From positions 1-64,000 of the forward strand of contig CAJZBQ010000040.1 in assembly GCA_914767885.1 (NCBI GenBank): a DNA stretch of 64,000 nt. Direction: 5' to 3'. The stretch comes from Blepharisma stoltei. Lineage: Eukaryota > Ciliophora > Heterotrichea > Heterotrichida > Blepharismidae. The position numbers and the translations under genes are program-made. The notes under the pieces are model-generated. The model was not told the origin of the DNA, did not search any database, and saw nothing but the letters and a program-made list of their open reading frames with translations. Below are positions 45,672 through 56,726 of the stretch, in pieces. Each line of letters begins with the position of its first letter. The first letter of the stretch is position 1.

Positions 45672-47131
45672 ATGAATCGATCTTTCATAGCATCAGATGA
45701 AAATTCAAATCGTTTTCACACCAAAAGAACCAGGACAACCACTCCCGTTCCTCACAGACAGCCTTTGCAGCCCCTCACCTCTTCATTCAACTCATTAAGT
45801 AGCACAACTGATGACCTAAACCCTCTTCAGCTTGGATACTATGCTCCAGAAATTTATGAAAACTTATTTAATTCAGAATGCAGTTTCCTCGCAAACCCAG
45901 AATATATGAATTTTCATACTGACATTAATTATATCTCTTCAAAATAAATAAAAACTTCTCTAAATTATTCGATTTATTCTATAAATTCTTACTAGTGATA
46001 TAGTATTTACTACAAACTTTATACAAAATGAGGGCAATTCTTATCGACTGGCTTGTAAGTGTGCATCTTAAATTCAAATTTTCCCCTGAAACGCTTTATT
46101 TAACAGTCAATATAATCGACAGATATCTTGAAAAGAAAAAAATAAAAAAACAATTTTTACAGCTCGCTGGGGTTTCTGCATTCCTTATAGCAAGTAAAAG
46201 AAATAAAATGGTGACGTTGACGGAAATTGGACTCCGAGGCGCACCTCCTATGGAGCTGGTAGGACCCATTGCTGATGAAGCTGAAGATGCAGGTCTCATT
46301 CCTGTCCTAAGTAGGCCTTCAGTTGTGGGGAAGCCATGCCGAAGAGGAAGTTTTATTTCTCCCCCGAAGGTTTTCCCTGTCCCTGCCAGATGGGCTAGAT
46401 AGGTTTTCCTACCACATGGTCTTCCTTCATCGGGACCATCGGGGCACTCAGACAGAAGTGGCTCTGTCCAAAGGAGCTTATCCCTTGGACAGGTGGTTTT
46501 GACCAGAAATCAAGATGGCGTCGGGCCTAGGAGTATGGCCACATCAGAACCTGACCCGGTGACGTCTTTCGAGCTGAGGTGTTGAGGTCCGTGGCTCGGC
46601 CGCGTATGGCCTTACAAAACTAACTTAACTTAACTTATAGCAAGTAAATATGAAGACATCAGCCCACCAGCCATTTCAGACTTGGTATATGTGACTGACA
46701 AAGCCTACACAAAGGAACAAATTGTGGAGATGGAAGAAGATATCCTCGTCACAATCGAATACCAATTGGTGGTCCCGTCATCTTGGAGATTCTTTGAAAG
46801 ACTTTCCAAGATCACACAAATGGAAGAAACTGATATCCATTTCGGAAGATTCTTATTAGAGCTTTGTCTTGTTGAATACCACATGCTAAGATATAGACCC
46901 TCAGTTATAGCTGCTTCAGCTGTATATTTGACCAGAAAAATGTTCAAAGTCGAGCCTGCATGGACACAGAACTTGCAGAGAATTTCTAGAGTTGACGAAA
47001 ACCAGCTCCGAGACTGTTCTAGGGACATTTTAGTAGTATTCCAAGCTGCTTCAATACATACTTTAACTGGCGTAAAAGACAAGTTTTCACGAAAAGAGTA
47101 CTTAGAAGTGGCCAAGATTCGAACTTCTTAA
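45672..47131 (+). CDS. B-type cyclin interrupted by two IESs
   Basis: A cyclin-dependent kinase activator. ATG 45672 (MNRSFIASDENSNRF). After removing 45932-46023 and 46197-46646 the frame has exactly 306 codons including the stop. The cyclin box is rebuilt only by both joins: HTDINY/KMRAILIDWLVSVHLKF, LYLTVNIIDRYL, and AGVSAFLIASK/YEDISPPAISDLVYVTD. YTKEQIVEMEEDILVTIEYQ and the C-terminal cyclin fold (ELCLVEYHMLRYRPSVIAAS) follow. No clear RxxL destruction box is visible in the N-terminus. No TGA codon was needed. The first boundary is chosen because it yields the conserved DIN-x-KMR spacing. Confidence 0.92.
45932..46023. other. 92-bp IES in cyclin
   Basis: TA at 45930-45931 and 46022-46023. 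A/T-rich, contains in-frame TAA. Excision gives the conserved cyclin sequence DINYKMRAILIDWL. A join two codons longer (ISSKYKMR) is also in frame but fits the family less well. Confidence 0.75.
46197..46646 (+). mobile_element. Retroposon insert in the cyclin box, excisable at TA in its duplication
   Basis: An exact 15-bp duplication CTTATAGCAAGTAAA (46184-46198, 46634-46648). It opens AAATAAAATGGTGACG and closes with a TAACT simple repeat (AACTAACTTAACTTAACTTA). TA at 46195-46196 and 46645-46646 inside the duplication gives a scarless join (LIASKYEDIS). GC-rich, no coding frame. Confidence 0.88.
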
Positions 47132-47168
47132 TTTTAAATTAAGTTTAAATTTTGATTCAGTAAGAAAA

Positions 47169-47957
47169 ATGGGGCAAAATGTGTCAAGTCTTTGCCATTC
47201 ATGCATGACTAAGCCACGAGAAGACGAACTGTTGCTAATTTCTAATGACCCACCTGAGAACGTAAAAAAAGATGAAATTGTGAATGGGTTCAATTTGGCC
47301 CATGTCAATGAAAAGTTAGAAGAGGCAGAAAAAGAGTACTTAGAAATGATTCGCGAAGGACTTGACGGTGGTAACTGCATAGTTGAAATTGACAAGCCTG
47401 ACGTAAAAGTCTCAGGAAAAGAAACAGAAAAAGGTTATGTCGTAAAGTACCAATTTTGCATGCCATTTACACCTGATGAGTTTTTCAATCTCGTAGACTT
47501 TCCAGCAAAGAAAGCTAAGTGAGATAGTTCTGTAAAGCTAAGTGAAGAAGTCATGAAAACTGATAATTTTTCAGCTGTACACACCATTTACAAAGGGGCG
47601 TTTCCGATTTCTGCCAGAGATGTGCTCTTGGTATGCAGAAAGTTCAAGGACGGGAAAAACTGATGTGATTTGTCGACAAGTGTAGAAAGTGAGAATTATC
47701 CTGTTGACAAAGATGTTGTAAGGATGCAGATTTTTGCAGGAGGGTATTATTTAGAGCCGATGGAAAAAGATGAGAATGGGAATATTACGAAGGTGACAAG
47801 TGTGTCACATATTAATGTTGGGCTACCACCAGCGATGTCTAAAGCGGTGAGGAAGTTTGCTACTTCGCAAATTCCGAAGTTTGGGAAAAATCTTATTAAA
47901 GCGATTGAGAAAGAAAAAGAAGAGACTCAAAATAAAGATAATAGCCAGCATCCCTAA
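47169..47957 (+). CDS. START-domain-like lipid-binding protein, N-myristoylated
   Basis: 262 aa, no IES. The start MGQNVSSLCHSC is a good N-myristoylation signal followed by palmitoylatable cysteines, suggesting membrane attachment. The body resembles a START (StAR-related lipid transfer) fold: KYQFCMPFTPDEFFNLVDFP, AKWDSSVKLSEEV, AVHTIYKGAFPISARDVLLV, RMQIFAGGYYLEPM, SVSHINVGLPPAMSKAVRKF. TGA at 47521-47523 and in GKNWCDLS is Trp. The gene starts 37 bp after the cyclin stop on the same strand. Family level only; the ligand is unknown. Confidence 0.75.
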
Positions 47958-48038
47958 AATTTTATTTTATATATAAACTTTTCATTGAAATTCTAAAACC
48001 ATAATTTTTTTTTAAAACTGGAATTTTAAGTTAAAAAG

Positions 48039-48043
48039 TGACT

Positions 48044-48074
<31 letters not shown>

Positions 48075-48118
48075 ATAGCGCCTAAAGCTACCGCCTTAGA
48101 CCACTCGGCCAAACAATC
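48039..48118 (-). tRNA. tRNA-Leu (anticodon UAG)
   Basis: Read on the minus strand: acceptor GATTGTT pairs with AGCAGTC (two GU pairs) with discriminator A. The D arm contains GGCCGAGTGG. The anticodon stem GTAGC/GCTAT closes the loop TTTAGGC with anticodon TAG. A longer variable region is consistent with a Leu class II tRNA, and the T arm is GTGGGTTCAAATCCCAC. No intron. It decodes CUA/CUG-type leucine codons. It is not a suppressor of UGA. Confidence 0.92.
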
Positions 48119-48171
48119 ATCTATAAATATTACTTTGAAGTTCTCTATTTATTGAATCCTGAATTTAGTTT

Positions 48172-50040
48172 TTATTCAAATAAATAATGATAGTTATAAA
48201 TTAAAGAGTATATAAAATCTTCATCTTCAATGAATTTTATATGGGCTCTTCTTCCTATGAACTCATTAAAGCTAGCTTCTTTTACAAAGTCGATTTCAAT
48301 TTTAATAATTTTTCTAATATCGTCGATTCTCCCTACTATATTTCGCACCATTTCTCCATACTTTTTTTGGCCATTTAAAGGAATTTCTATTCTTGCAGAA
48401 TGAAAAGGGCAATACAGGTCTTGTCTGGAACTTATTAAAACTACAAAATTAAATCATCCTAGCCCTTCAGCTTGTGATAGCTGGTAAAAGTATGTGTTTT
48501 CAATAGATTTTGAGTCTTTTAATGACAACTGCTCTAAAGATTTTGATTTATTTCAAGCCCTAATAAGTTTAAAACCTGTGCTAATTAAAGACTGATGTTC
48601 GGCGACGCCTAAATGTGGGGCTGACAAAGAAATATAAGAATGGAACTTAGCCTGATAAGATCCTAAATAAGGAAGCGCTGCCCTAATAAAAATTCCTCCA
48701 AGACTATGCCCTACAAAAGAAATTTTTATTTCGTCAGTAAAATAAGAATTTTCAAAAAAATCAATTAATTCTGATGCAAGCTTGGCCCCAATTTGTCCAA
48801 TATCGTCAAAAGTTTTATCAGCTCCTAAGTCGAAATGCTTGATTTCTATATATGGGTAAGCCATAGTGACCATATTTGACAGCTTAGCCATATCAGCTGA
48901 GGAAGCTCCTAAGCCATGGACAAAGATTAGCACGTGTAAATGTTCTTGTTTTAAATAGTGTGTTGGGGTAATTATAAGTGAATGCTCAATAATAATCACG
49001 TTTAGCTTTCAGCAGCTTTGATCAATTATTCGGTTTCTGAACTCAATGCTGTTTTTACGTAAATTTTCTATGTCTTTTGCAAGTCTTACAGCCTCTTCTG
49101 GGATATCGAAGTCAAAATTTAATTCAAATTTTTTGATTGTCCGGCTAGTAATGAATTCTTGAAAGTTTAATAGGTATTTTGATTTGAGGATATTAATTAT
49201 ATTTCCTGGCGATTGTAATAGAGTGGCCTGAAATTGTCTGAACCCTTCATTACAAGCGCTGCTCATATCATTCAAGCATTCTAAAATTTCTTGTAAAATG
49301 ATTTCATAGTCTTGAGCATCAGATTCCTGTATATTTTCCTTGGACTCTATGCTAGACTTTGATACCAGAACAAAAATTTCATTAATTTCTTTTATTGTTG
49401 AAAATAGAATATCAAAAAGCTGCTTTTTTTTATGCAAAATATCTTCATGACTAATATTTTGATTTTTTTTCTCTCAAAAAATAGCCTTTATCAAATCATT
49501 TTTTTCTCAAGAATTAATTTTATACCCAATTGGAGACACTGATAAAACCCCTTCCATAAAGCACACTCAAAAATTTTCAAAAATTATTGGAATATATTCA
49601 ATTGCCGCATAATTTTCTATGCTGATCTTAAATTCGCTTGATTTTATAATTTCTCCATCAGAAAAACTGCTATAAGCTACCAAATCGCACATTAAATAAA
49701 TTTCTTTAACTAGTAAAGTGTTTTTTGCTTTCACATTTAATTGAAATTTGCATACATCTCTCAAAAAATAAGTCATATTTTCATAGCCCACTTTAACCGA
49801 ATTCAGCCTAATTTTGTTTTCCTCTGGAATTATTTTTCCTAATAAATATTCAGGTTTCTTTTTTTTAGAAGCCTGCTTGGTATTATAGGTCCCATAATAA
49901 ATTGGCTCTGCAAAGATTTTGGTTCCTCTTTTTATATAATAGCAAGACAAAACCAGCTGATAATTCCCAGCCCCTGGCAAGCCCAAACTTCTAAAGGAAT
50001 GCAGATAAAGCTCAATGTCAGTTGTAAATGTGAGCGCCAT
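48172..50040 (-). CDS. FAM135-like putative serine esterase/lipase
   Basis: 622 aa from ATG 50040, continuous once TGA is read as Trp (for example 49567, 49009, 48553). The N-terminal ~150 residues match the FAM135 N-terminal domain (DIELYLHSFRSLGLPGAGNY). A helical middle follows. The C-terminal alpha/beta hydrolase has VLIFVHGLGASSADM (oxyanion region), the nucleophile elbow FVGHSLGG and YISLSAPHLGV. The same C-terminal domain type is found in DUF676 lipases. Catalytic Ser is visible; Asp/His were not located with confidence. The gene is head-to-head with the next gene, with 41 bp between start codons. Confidence 0.85.
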
Positions 50041-50081
50041 TTATTGACTCAGCTTCTTCAATTTAATAAGCCTATTTTTAA

Positions 50082-52385
50082 ATGGAATCTCCTAAAGCTC
50101 CACGAAGATATGAGCCTGCTGCTGACCCCTTTTCCACTGTCATTGTGGATGACTTATTGCAAGGCCTAAATGAATGAAGAAACATCCAAGATATTGTAAG
50201 ATTAACTGTCAAAGCATTAACAGACGTTGTCAAAGCCCAAGGCAGCGCAATCAAAGACATCGAGCGCCAGCTTCCTCAAAAAGCAAGCAAGGCAGAATTG
50301 TCAATGAGTTTGGCCCAAAAAGCGAATTTACAAGACACAAGCCAAGTGATATCAGAGCTCCAAGAAAGTTTAAATGAAAAATTAAATTCTTTTGAAATTC
50401 GGGCATTAGTAGAAGAAAAAGTCTCAAAAAGCGAGCTGCAGTATCTTTTAGGCTCAAAAATTTCAGTGGAAGAAGCCAGACAGCTGCTGGAATCTAAAGC
50501 AAATTTGAGGGATATTGATAATGCTCATCAGCAGATTCAGCTGCTGAGGAATGAGATTGAGAGTCTTCCTAGTGGAAAAGATGTAGAATTTTTAAAAAGT
50601 CAGCTAAAAGAAAAAGCGGATTGAAAAGATGTGGAAGAAGCCTTGGAAACGAAAGCGAATAAGCAGACTGTTGCAAGTGCACTGCATAGAAAAGCGAATA
50701 GAGTAGATATTGATGCAATTTTAGGACAGAAAGCAGATTCAAATGAGGTTAAAGAAGTCCTTAGGGCATTAGAAAATAAAGCAGATTATTCATCGCTAGA
50801 ACAATTATCACTAATTCTTGACAAAAAACTAGAAAAAGAAGAATTTTACACAAAAATCCTCCCTGAAATTTCCAAGCGAAGCGACATAGACTCCTTATTT
50901 TCTAACATAGAAAAGCTGAATTATCAATTAGAAGCAGCCACTCGCAATTCCCAGCATGAAATTGAAGAAACCAGAAAGTTCATTTCCTCTAATTTCAGCC
51001 TCAAAGCAGACCTAAAAGACATAGACAAAATCTTCGTCTCCTTGTCTCAAAAAGCTGACCATTCTTTTATGCTAGAAAGCATTGACAACTTAAAGCGAGA
51101 CCTAAAAGACCTCGCCAATGATACGAAAAAAGAATTTTCATCAGGAAGAAAAAGAAGTGAAGAAGCTTTTGAAGTAATAAATAAGTTAAAAGAAGACATA
51201 GCAAGGCTTAAAGATGACGTGATAGGTGTTGTTGAACTTACCAGAAGTGACGTAGATGAACAATCCAAAACTTTGAAAAGTCTCATAAGCGCCAATAGGG
51301 ATGAGATTGAAAAAGAAATTTCTGAAGCTTTTGAACACATAGAAAACCTTAAGGCAGACTTGGTAGAATTAGCTGATAGCTCGGTAGATAAAGGGGAAAT
51401 AGTGAATATGAAGCAAGGGATTACGACCTTATATGAAACTAAAGCAAGCATCGGAGAAGTCAGCACTGAGTTGACAAGTGTCCAAAAAGATATGCTGAAT
51501 AAATTGCAGGACTTAAAAGATCAAATCTCTAATAAATTCAGCAGAATAGAGACTGAGTTGTTTAGGAACTTAGATGATAAAGCTTCTCTATTAGAAGTGC
51601 AAGGACTGCTATCTACTAAGCTGGATCTCTCACAAGCTTCAAAAATGCTAGTAGCCAAAGCAAATGTAGAAGATTTAAACTTAATTAGTAGCCAGCTTCA
51701 GAGCTTCCGAGACGAGCTATATAGAAAATTCAATCCAGAAGAAATCGATTTACAAGTAAAATCGTCAAAATTATCTTTGGAATACCTAGAAAAAGAGCTC
51801 CTATTAAAAGCTAATATAAAAGATATGTGCACACTTCTAGACATGAAGGCAAATATTATTGACACAAACCGAGCTTTAAGCGAAATTCATAAAGAACTAG
51901 ATGTGAAGGTCAATTTAGAAGAATTTTCAGGGTACATGCGATCCCAGCAGCCTATAATTGAAGCTTTGTGTGCTGACAACTGTTCAGGGCGATGGATTTG
52001 GAAGTCAGGAGAGCTAAGAAGTGGCAATGCTATCCCTTGGGAAATGCAGATTTCTAACTCAGCTCCTGACAATTTTTTGTGGGAAAAAGAAAAAACAAGT
52101 GTAGTCACTGTGGCTCCAGGGCTTTATGAGCTTTATTTTGGATTTTATTCCCGAAAAAGGCCATCTATACAAATACTAATCAATGGTGAGCCTATCATTT
52201 TGGCCTCAAAATCCCTCAGCAGTTCAGCTCAATCCTCTAAAACTAAAACTGGCAACCACCCAGCAGGAAATATCACCGGCCTGACCTTTATCGACTTTGT
52301 CGCTTTGCCCTCCAGAGCCCGAGTCTCTATGTCTTACACAGGTGAAGCTCCAGGCGAAGGCTTTTTCTGCCTAAGGAAGCTCTAA
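50082..52385 (+). CDS. Coiled-coil repeat protein with C-terminal C1q/TNF-like domain
   Basis: 767 aa from ATG 50082 (MESPKAPRRYEPAAD); TGA codons at 50196 and 50622 are Trp. About residues 60-610 are a tandem series of ~11-25-residue units with a KA(N/D)xxD(V/I) core (KANLQDTSQVI, KANLRDIDNA, KANKQTVASAL, KANRVDIDAIL, KADSNEV...), predicted to be helical. The last ~140 residues form a beta-rich block (WIWKSGELRSGNAIPWEMQ, GLYELYFGFYSRKRPSIQIL, GNITGLTFIDFVALPSRARV, GEGFFCLRKL) like a C1q/TNF jelly roll. No signal peptide. This architecture occurs in flagellate and ciliate proteins, possibly ciliary; the function is inferred only. Confidence 0.75.
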
Positions 52386-52416
52386 TGTGAATTCAAATAA
52401 TTTAAAGTATTAATAA

Positions 52417-52734
52417 ATGGCTCAACCAAGTGAAAGTCAAGAGGAGTTACGCCCTTTTATGGACGCCCGAGTTCTGTGGCCTCCAGATATGCCTGACGAT
52501 ATGTTGGAAGACGCCGTCAAAATCGCCAAAGACGCGACCAATCAATATGACATAGAAACCCAAGGTCAAGATGTCGCGAAAACAATCAAGCTGAAATTCG
52601 ACGAAAAATGGCAGCCTTACTGGCACGTGATCGTCGGCAAAGGCTTCGGCACCCACTGCACACACGAAAGTAGGAGATTTGTTTATTTCTACCTTGGGAA
52701 GCATGCTTTTATGATTTATAAAATTGGTTTCTAA
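52417..52734 (+). CDS. LC8-type dynein light chain
   Basis: 105 aa. LC8/DYNLL family: the core DVAKTIKLKFDEKWQPYWHV, IVGKGFGTHCTHESRRFVYF and YLGKHAFMIYKIGF matches the LC8 fold (W-H-x-I-V-G-x-F-G, THE, F-Y-F-Y-L-G). The N-terminal extension of about 20 residues and MPDDMLEDAVKIAKDATNQY are as in axonemal LC8-like chains. It binds dynein intermediate chains and other targets in the axoneme or cytosol. It starts 31 bp after the preceding gene. Confidence 0.93.
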   Translation: MAQPSESQEELRPFMDARVLWPPDMPDDMLEDAVKIAKDATNQYDIETQGQDVAKTIKLKFDEKWQPYWHVIVGKGFGTHCTHESRRFVYFYLGKHAFMIYKIGF

Positions 52735-52752
52735 GCTTAATTTAATTGAAAT

Positions 52753-53148
52753 ATGAATTTGCATAGGCCAGCTAATAGAAAGAAAATTTCTGGGTCCAAA
52801 AAGATCCTGGTCAGGAAAAGCCTTGATGTGGAGATCAGGACTAATGACATTCCGGTCACGACGCGGCCGCAGAGCGTTTTTTCAACGAAAAACAGGAAAA
52901 GTCCGACAAATCCTTTTAAAAGCACAAAAAAGTTCAAAACGGCGGACGCTTTGCAGCAGGAATCGCCAAAGCTGTCAGATAAGAAGCTGTTGCTGATTAA
53001 CAAAGAGAGGATACATATGCAGCGACATAGCTTGCCTTCCGCTTCACTTCCTTCTAAGACGATGCTACAACAGTGGTATGAGAAAAACGAGCACGAAGAA
53101 GAGCAAAAGCTGCAGGACTTACTTAATGCATTGACTTTTAGTAAATAA
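52753..53148 (+). CDS. Small basic protein, unknown
   Basis: 131 aa from ATG 52753, 18 bp after the dynein light chain. Very basic (N-terminal NRKKISGSKKILVRKSLD) and Ser/Lys-rich, with a C-terminal helix (LQQWYEKNEHEEEQKLQDLL). No domain is recognised. GC content and codon look match neighbouring genes, which supports a real gene. Confidence 0.5.
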   Translation: MNLHRPANRKKISGSKKILVRKSLDVEIRTNDIPVTTRPQSVFSTKNRKSPTNPFKSTKKFKTADALQQESPKLSDKKLLLINKERIHMQRHSLPSASLPSKTMLQQWYEKNEHEEEQKLQDLLNALTFSK

Positions 53149-53253
53149 TATATTGTCGGTTTATTATTATTTGATTTTAAGAGAAAATTATTAGTGAAAT
53201 ATAAGCTTGAGCCTTATTGTTATTTTGAACATGAAAAATGATAGTTTAGCAGT

Positions 53254-53850
53254 TTATTTAGACCTAAGCACTTTCCTCCCTTTGGAATCAATGTTTTGGA
53301 AGTTGTTACTAAGTAGGTTTTCTCCTCCTTTTGGAAGGCTGGAAAGCAGAATTTTTCCTTGTCCGTCATGGGAAATTAGACCTGACTCAATGTCTTTTAA
53401 AGGCATGAGTATTCCTTGAGCTGCTAACTTTGCTTTAACAGCCATGGCTTCAGTCATCTGTCCACTTGTAATCCTATCAGGTGTCCTATAGTACCTTTCT
53501 TGTTCTTGCTTTTTATTAAAATGCATTGTAAGTGATGCGTTTTTAATTGATTTTGGTCGGTAAGGCTGTAATTCGATTGGCAAAATCCTTGCAACTTGGT
53601 TTCTTGTCTTTCCTATTTTTTCAATTATTTGATAATGCTCATCAGCTTCATCTCCATCTTCACTTTGCGAATCATCCGAATTCTCTGTTTTTACAGCTTT
53701 CCTGAAATCGTAAATTCTTTTCTTTGCAGAAATCTCTGCTTTTTTCTTATTATCATCCCTAATTATTTTATATGAACTATCCAACTGCTGCAGCTTACTG
53801 GAAATTTCTTCTTCTTTTCTTGACTTACTCTCTATCTTAATTAATGCCAA
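53254..53850 (-). CDS. Hypothetical charged protein, 5' end unclear
   Basis: About 198 codons. The frame is open from TAA near 53885 but has no ATG before residue ~100, so the true start may lie beyond a short intron or IES. It is rich in Lys/Glu with an acidic patch (SDDSQSEDGDEADE) and ends SKGRKVLRSK. A block PIELQPYRPKSIKNASLTMH looks conserved-like, but I cannot name a family. Confidence 0.45.
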   Translation of the reverse strand: MALIKIESKSRKEEEISSKLQQLDSSYKIIRDDNKKKAEISAKKRIYDFRKAVKTENSDDSQSEDGDEADEHYQIIEKIGKTRNQVARILPIELQPYRPKSIKNASLTMHFNKKQEQERYYRTPDRITSGQMTEAMAVKAKLAAQGILMPLKDIESGLISHDGQGKILLSSLPKGGENLLSNNFQNIDSKGRKVLRSK

Positions 53851-53997
53851 GCCTTTTGCCTTTATTAGCTGGAGCTTTTTTTAATGTTTTTATTTGTTTA
53901 TATTTTCAATATTTTAAAAATTTTTTCATATTTTTAATATTTTTTTAAGTTGTTTCTACTGAAAGTTAGATTTTTCTCATTTACTTAAAGCCACTGA

Positions 53998-54936
53998 TTA
54001 TAAATTACTTTGCTTGAAAAGGATTGCTTGCTTTTCTCTAGTTTCCCTATCTCTGAAGATCCTATAGCGGCGGTCAAGACTTTTCTCAACCTCAGGATAT
54101 TCCTCGACAGCAGATCTGTAAGTGAACGCCATGTATTTCGTATCGTTCATTTGGCTGGATTTTGGAGAATAGGATAAAGGAGTAAGGCTTCTTGCAGTCA
54201 GCTCGGGCACTACAGTTCTAGTCCGAGAATCAGTAGATTTCCGTGAAGAAGAAATAGGGGTTAGATCTTGGTTTTCTGTAATATAGGTTGGTCTTCTTAT
54301 AGAAGGTTTTGCAGTGAGATTTCTTCTTTCTTTTAGCTTTTCAGAGCTTCATTTGGATACTTTATTTAGCAGTTCCATTTGCAATTCTTTATCTCTTGTA
54401 TATACAATTTCATTAACTCCCACCCCTCCGTGAGTGAACAGAACCATTTGAAAAATCCCTATTTTTTGCCCAAAAGCCCACCACCTGTGAGTGAACAAAA
54501 ACTTTTTTAATAGAAAAATTGATAATTAGTATAATGAAATCCAGAGCTCTCCAATTTTTGCGAATTAGGATTTTTTTAAATTTCTAAAAAAAAATTTTCT
54601 CTATAAAATTTATATATAATTTTTTTTAAAAAAAAATTAACCCTTCCGTGAGTGAATAAAATTTTTTTGTTCACTCACGGAGAGGGGGGAAGCAAGAAGA
54701 GCGCTTAAGGAAGAATAAAATATGCTTTCTCAATTGTTTTTATCTTGCGGAGAATAGGCAATATGCTCGTAATAAGCAGAAAGCTTTCTTTTGAGTTCTT
54801 GAAAAATTGGATTATCATCTAAGTAAGGGTGCTTTAATGCTTCTAGAGGTACAGGAATATAGCTAGTCTCTGATTTTACATCAAGATTTTTAATGACTGG
54901 CTTATTGAGACCGTGTCCTGCTATGGATAAGGACAT
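53998..54936 (-). CDS. Hypothetical protein interrupted by a MITE-containing IES
   Basis: From ATG 54936 (MSLSIAGHGLNKPV). Removing TA-bounded 54416-54742 joins HIAYSPQD to NEIVYTRDKELQ in frame and gives 203 aa. TGA is Trp in KVSKWSSEK. No family is recognised; the C-terminus is charged (YRIFRDRETREKQAILF). The left boundary of the insert was chosen for phase and is one of few in-frame options. Confidence 0.55.
54416..54742 (-). mobile_element. IES containing a reverse-oriented MITE, copy F
   Basis: TA at 54414-54415 and 54741-54742. The MITE part runs from about 54416 (ACTCCCACCCCTCCGTGAGT) to about 54690 (TCACGGAGAGGGGGGAAG); the extra ~50 bp to 54742 are A/T-rich non-coding. Internally shortened relative to full copies. 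Confidence 0.7.
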
Positions 54937-55308
54937 TTTAAATTGTTATAAACATAGGCGATTTTCAAAGAATCCATCTATTTTGATCAAGAATGAATAA
55001 GGTATTCTGTATAAGTTGACTCTGATAATTTTTATAAAATGCAAATAAATATTCAGATAAAGGCTTTTATCAAAAAAATTTAGATGATGATTTATTAGAA
55101 CTTTAAATCTGGCTTTATATAAAACAAATGAAAAATTTTGCAATAACTGTCGGAAAATGAAATAAATCTACAACTTTTGTTTCTCAATTTAAGTGCTAAA
55201 GAAAATTATAAAAAACATAAAAGAAGTCATAAGTCGTTGATTAAAGTCTCAAAAAATTAGCTTTCAGTCTTAAACTTTAATTCTTCTAAAAGTAGTTAAA
55301 TTTTACTA

Positions 55309-55691
55309 ACTCCCCCCCTCCGTGAGTGAACAAAACCATTAGAAAAATCCCTATTTTTGCCCAAAAACCCACCCTTCGTGAGTGAACAAAAATTTTTTTA
55401 ATAGAAAAAATTTTTTATGGAAAAAAAAAATTGATATATAAATGATAATTAATATAATGAAATTTAGAGCTAATTCTGTGTAATTTTAAACGAATTGCTA
55501 TTTAAAACATAAATTTTATAAATTAAATTAATATTTGCTTTCCAATTTTTGCGAATTAGGATTTTTTTTAAATTTCGACAAAAATATTTTTTAAAAAAAT
55601 TTATATATAAATTGTTTTTTAAAAAAAAAAAATTAACCCCCTTCCGTGAGTGAACAAAATTTTTTTGTTCACTCACGGAGGGGGGGGAGTA
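55309..55691 (-). mobile_element. MITE-like element, copy G (intergenic, reverse)
   Basis: Full-length, 383 bp, TA at 55307-55308 and 55690-55691. Reverse orientation: the doubled terminal motif comes first and the inverted-duplicate end comes last. Confidence 0.9.
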
Positions 55692-55991
55692 AACTAAAAA
55701 TTAGATTAAATTCCCATAAACTATATAATTGATTGTGGACAAAATGAGAGGAAAATATTATTTGTCTAAGATAATAATTAATCTGATATTCAACCTTGTT
55801 TTGCATCAGCTATCACACTATCAAGTTTGGATAATTTAAAATTAACTAAATATTATAAACCAACAATTTTCTTTAAATCATGCACAATCAAGGATATTTT
55901 ATAAAAATCAACGACACAATAGCCAGTGGCACTAAAATTTTCCAATATAATCAACTAATTTCTTTACGGTAAGAATTAAACTTTACTTTAC

Positions 55992-56345
55992 TTAATGAAG
56001 CTGCCAGATAGCGACTCGCGGATTACTTTTTCTTTCGCTCATCGTATGCTGCCATTCTTGAGTTACGGTACAGCAGGGTAGATAAACAGTCTGAAGCACG
56101 TCAGCAATTATATCATCATCGACCTTCAAGGCTTGCCTTAACTTATATCGATTGTATATAGCCCCAATGGGCCCTAAGCAACAAACACAGAGCCCAGCGA
56201 TTAATCCAGCATTGCTGTCAACATCATTGGAAACCTTGGCATTGTCAATTTGCATACAACAAAATCCACAAGGCACAAGGCAAGCCCATCCAAACATGAC
56301 CCAGTTATTGAAACATTGATAGATTGAAAAATCCCAGCCAGACAT
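55992..56345 (-). CDS. PLAC8-family Cys-rich protein
   Basis: 117 aa from ATG 56345. PLAC8/cornifelin-type: WDFSIYQCFNNWVMFGWACL, VPCGFCCMQID, then LIAGLCVCCLGPIGAIYNRY, KLRQALKVDDDIIADVLQT and YLPCCTVTQEWQH, which matches the family order of two Cys clusters separated by a YR.KLR motif and closing CC..C..QE. Related proteins act at the plasma membrane in heavy-metal or cell-size control; the role here is unknown. Confidence 0.85.
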   Translation of the reverse strand: MSGWDFSIYQCFNNWVMFGWACLVPCGFCCMQIDNAKVSNDVDSNAGLIAGLCVCCLGPIGAIYNRYKLRQALKVDDDIIADVLQTVYLPCCTVTQEWQHTMSERKSNPRVAIWQLH

Positions 56346-56726
56346 GATTTTATTATAATATCGTCATAGGATTCTTTGAGGGATATTAATGGAAGATAAG
56401 CTGAAAAATTAATATTCAGTAAAGAGATTTAAAATATGACAATTTTGATTAAAAATCTGAAAAATGAAGCAAGGAATAGGTCTGTAATTTTTCTATACAA
56501 ACTATGTGATTTTCAGGAAAATTGCACATCTTATTGAAGCGATATTGATTAAGCATTAAATAATTTTGGAAAATAAAAATTATGAATTAATTAATTAAGC
56601 TTAACTAAATGCTTTAGTAAGATAAGGAAATGTTTCGCCAAAGTCAATATATGGATATTAGTTCATATAGAAGTTTTTTAAGTGATAATTCGCTATTTTA
56701 ATTTCAAGTTTAGTCGAAATATTTTC

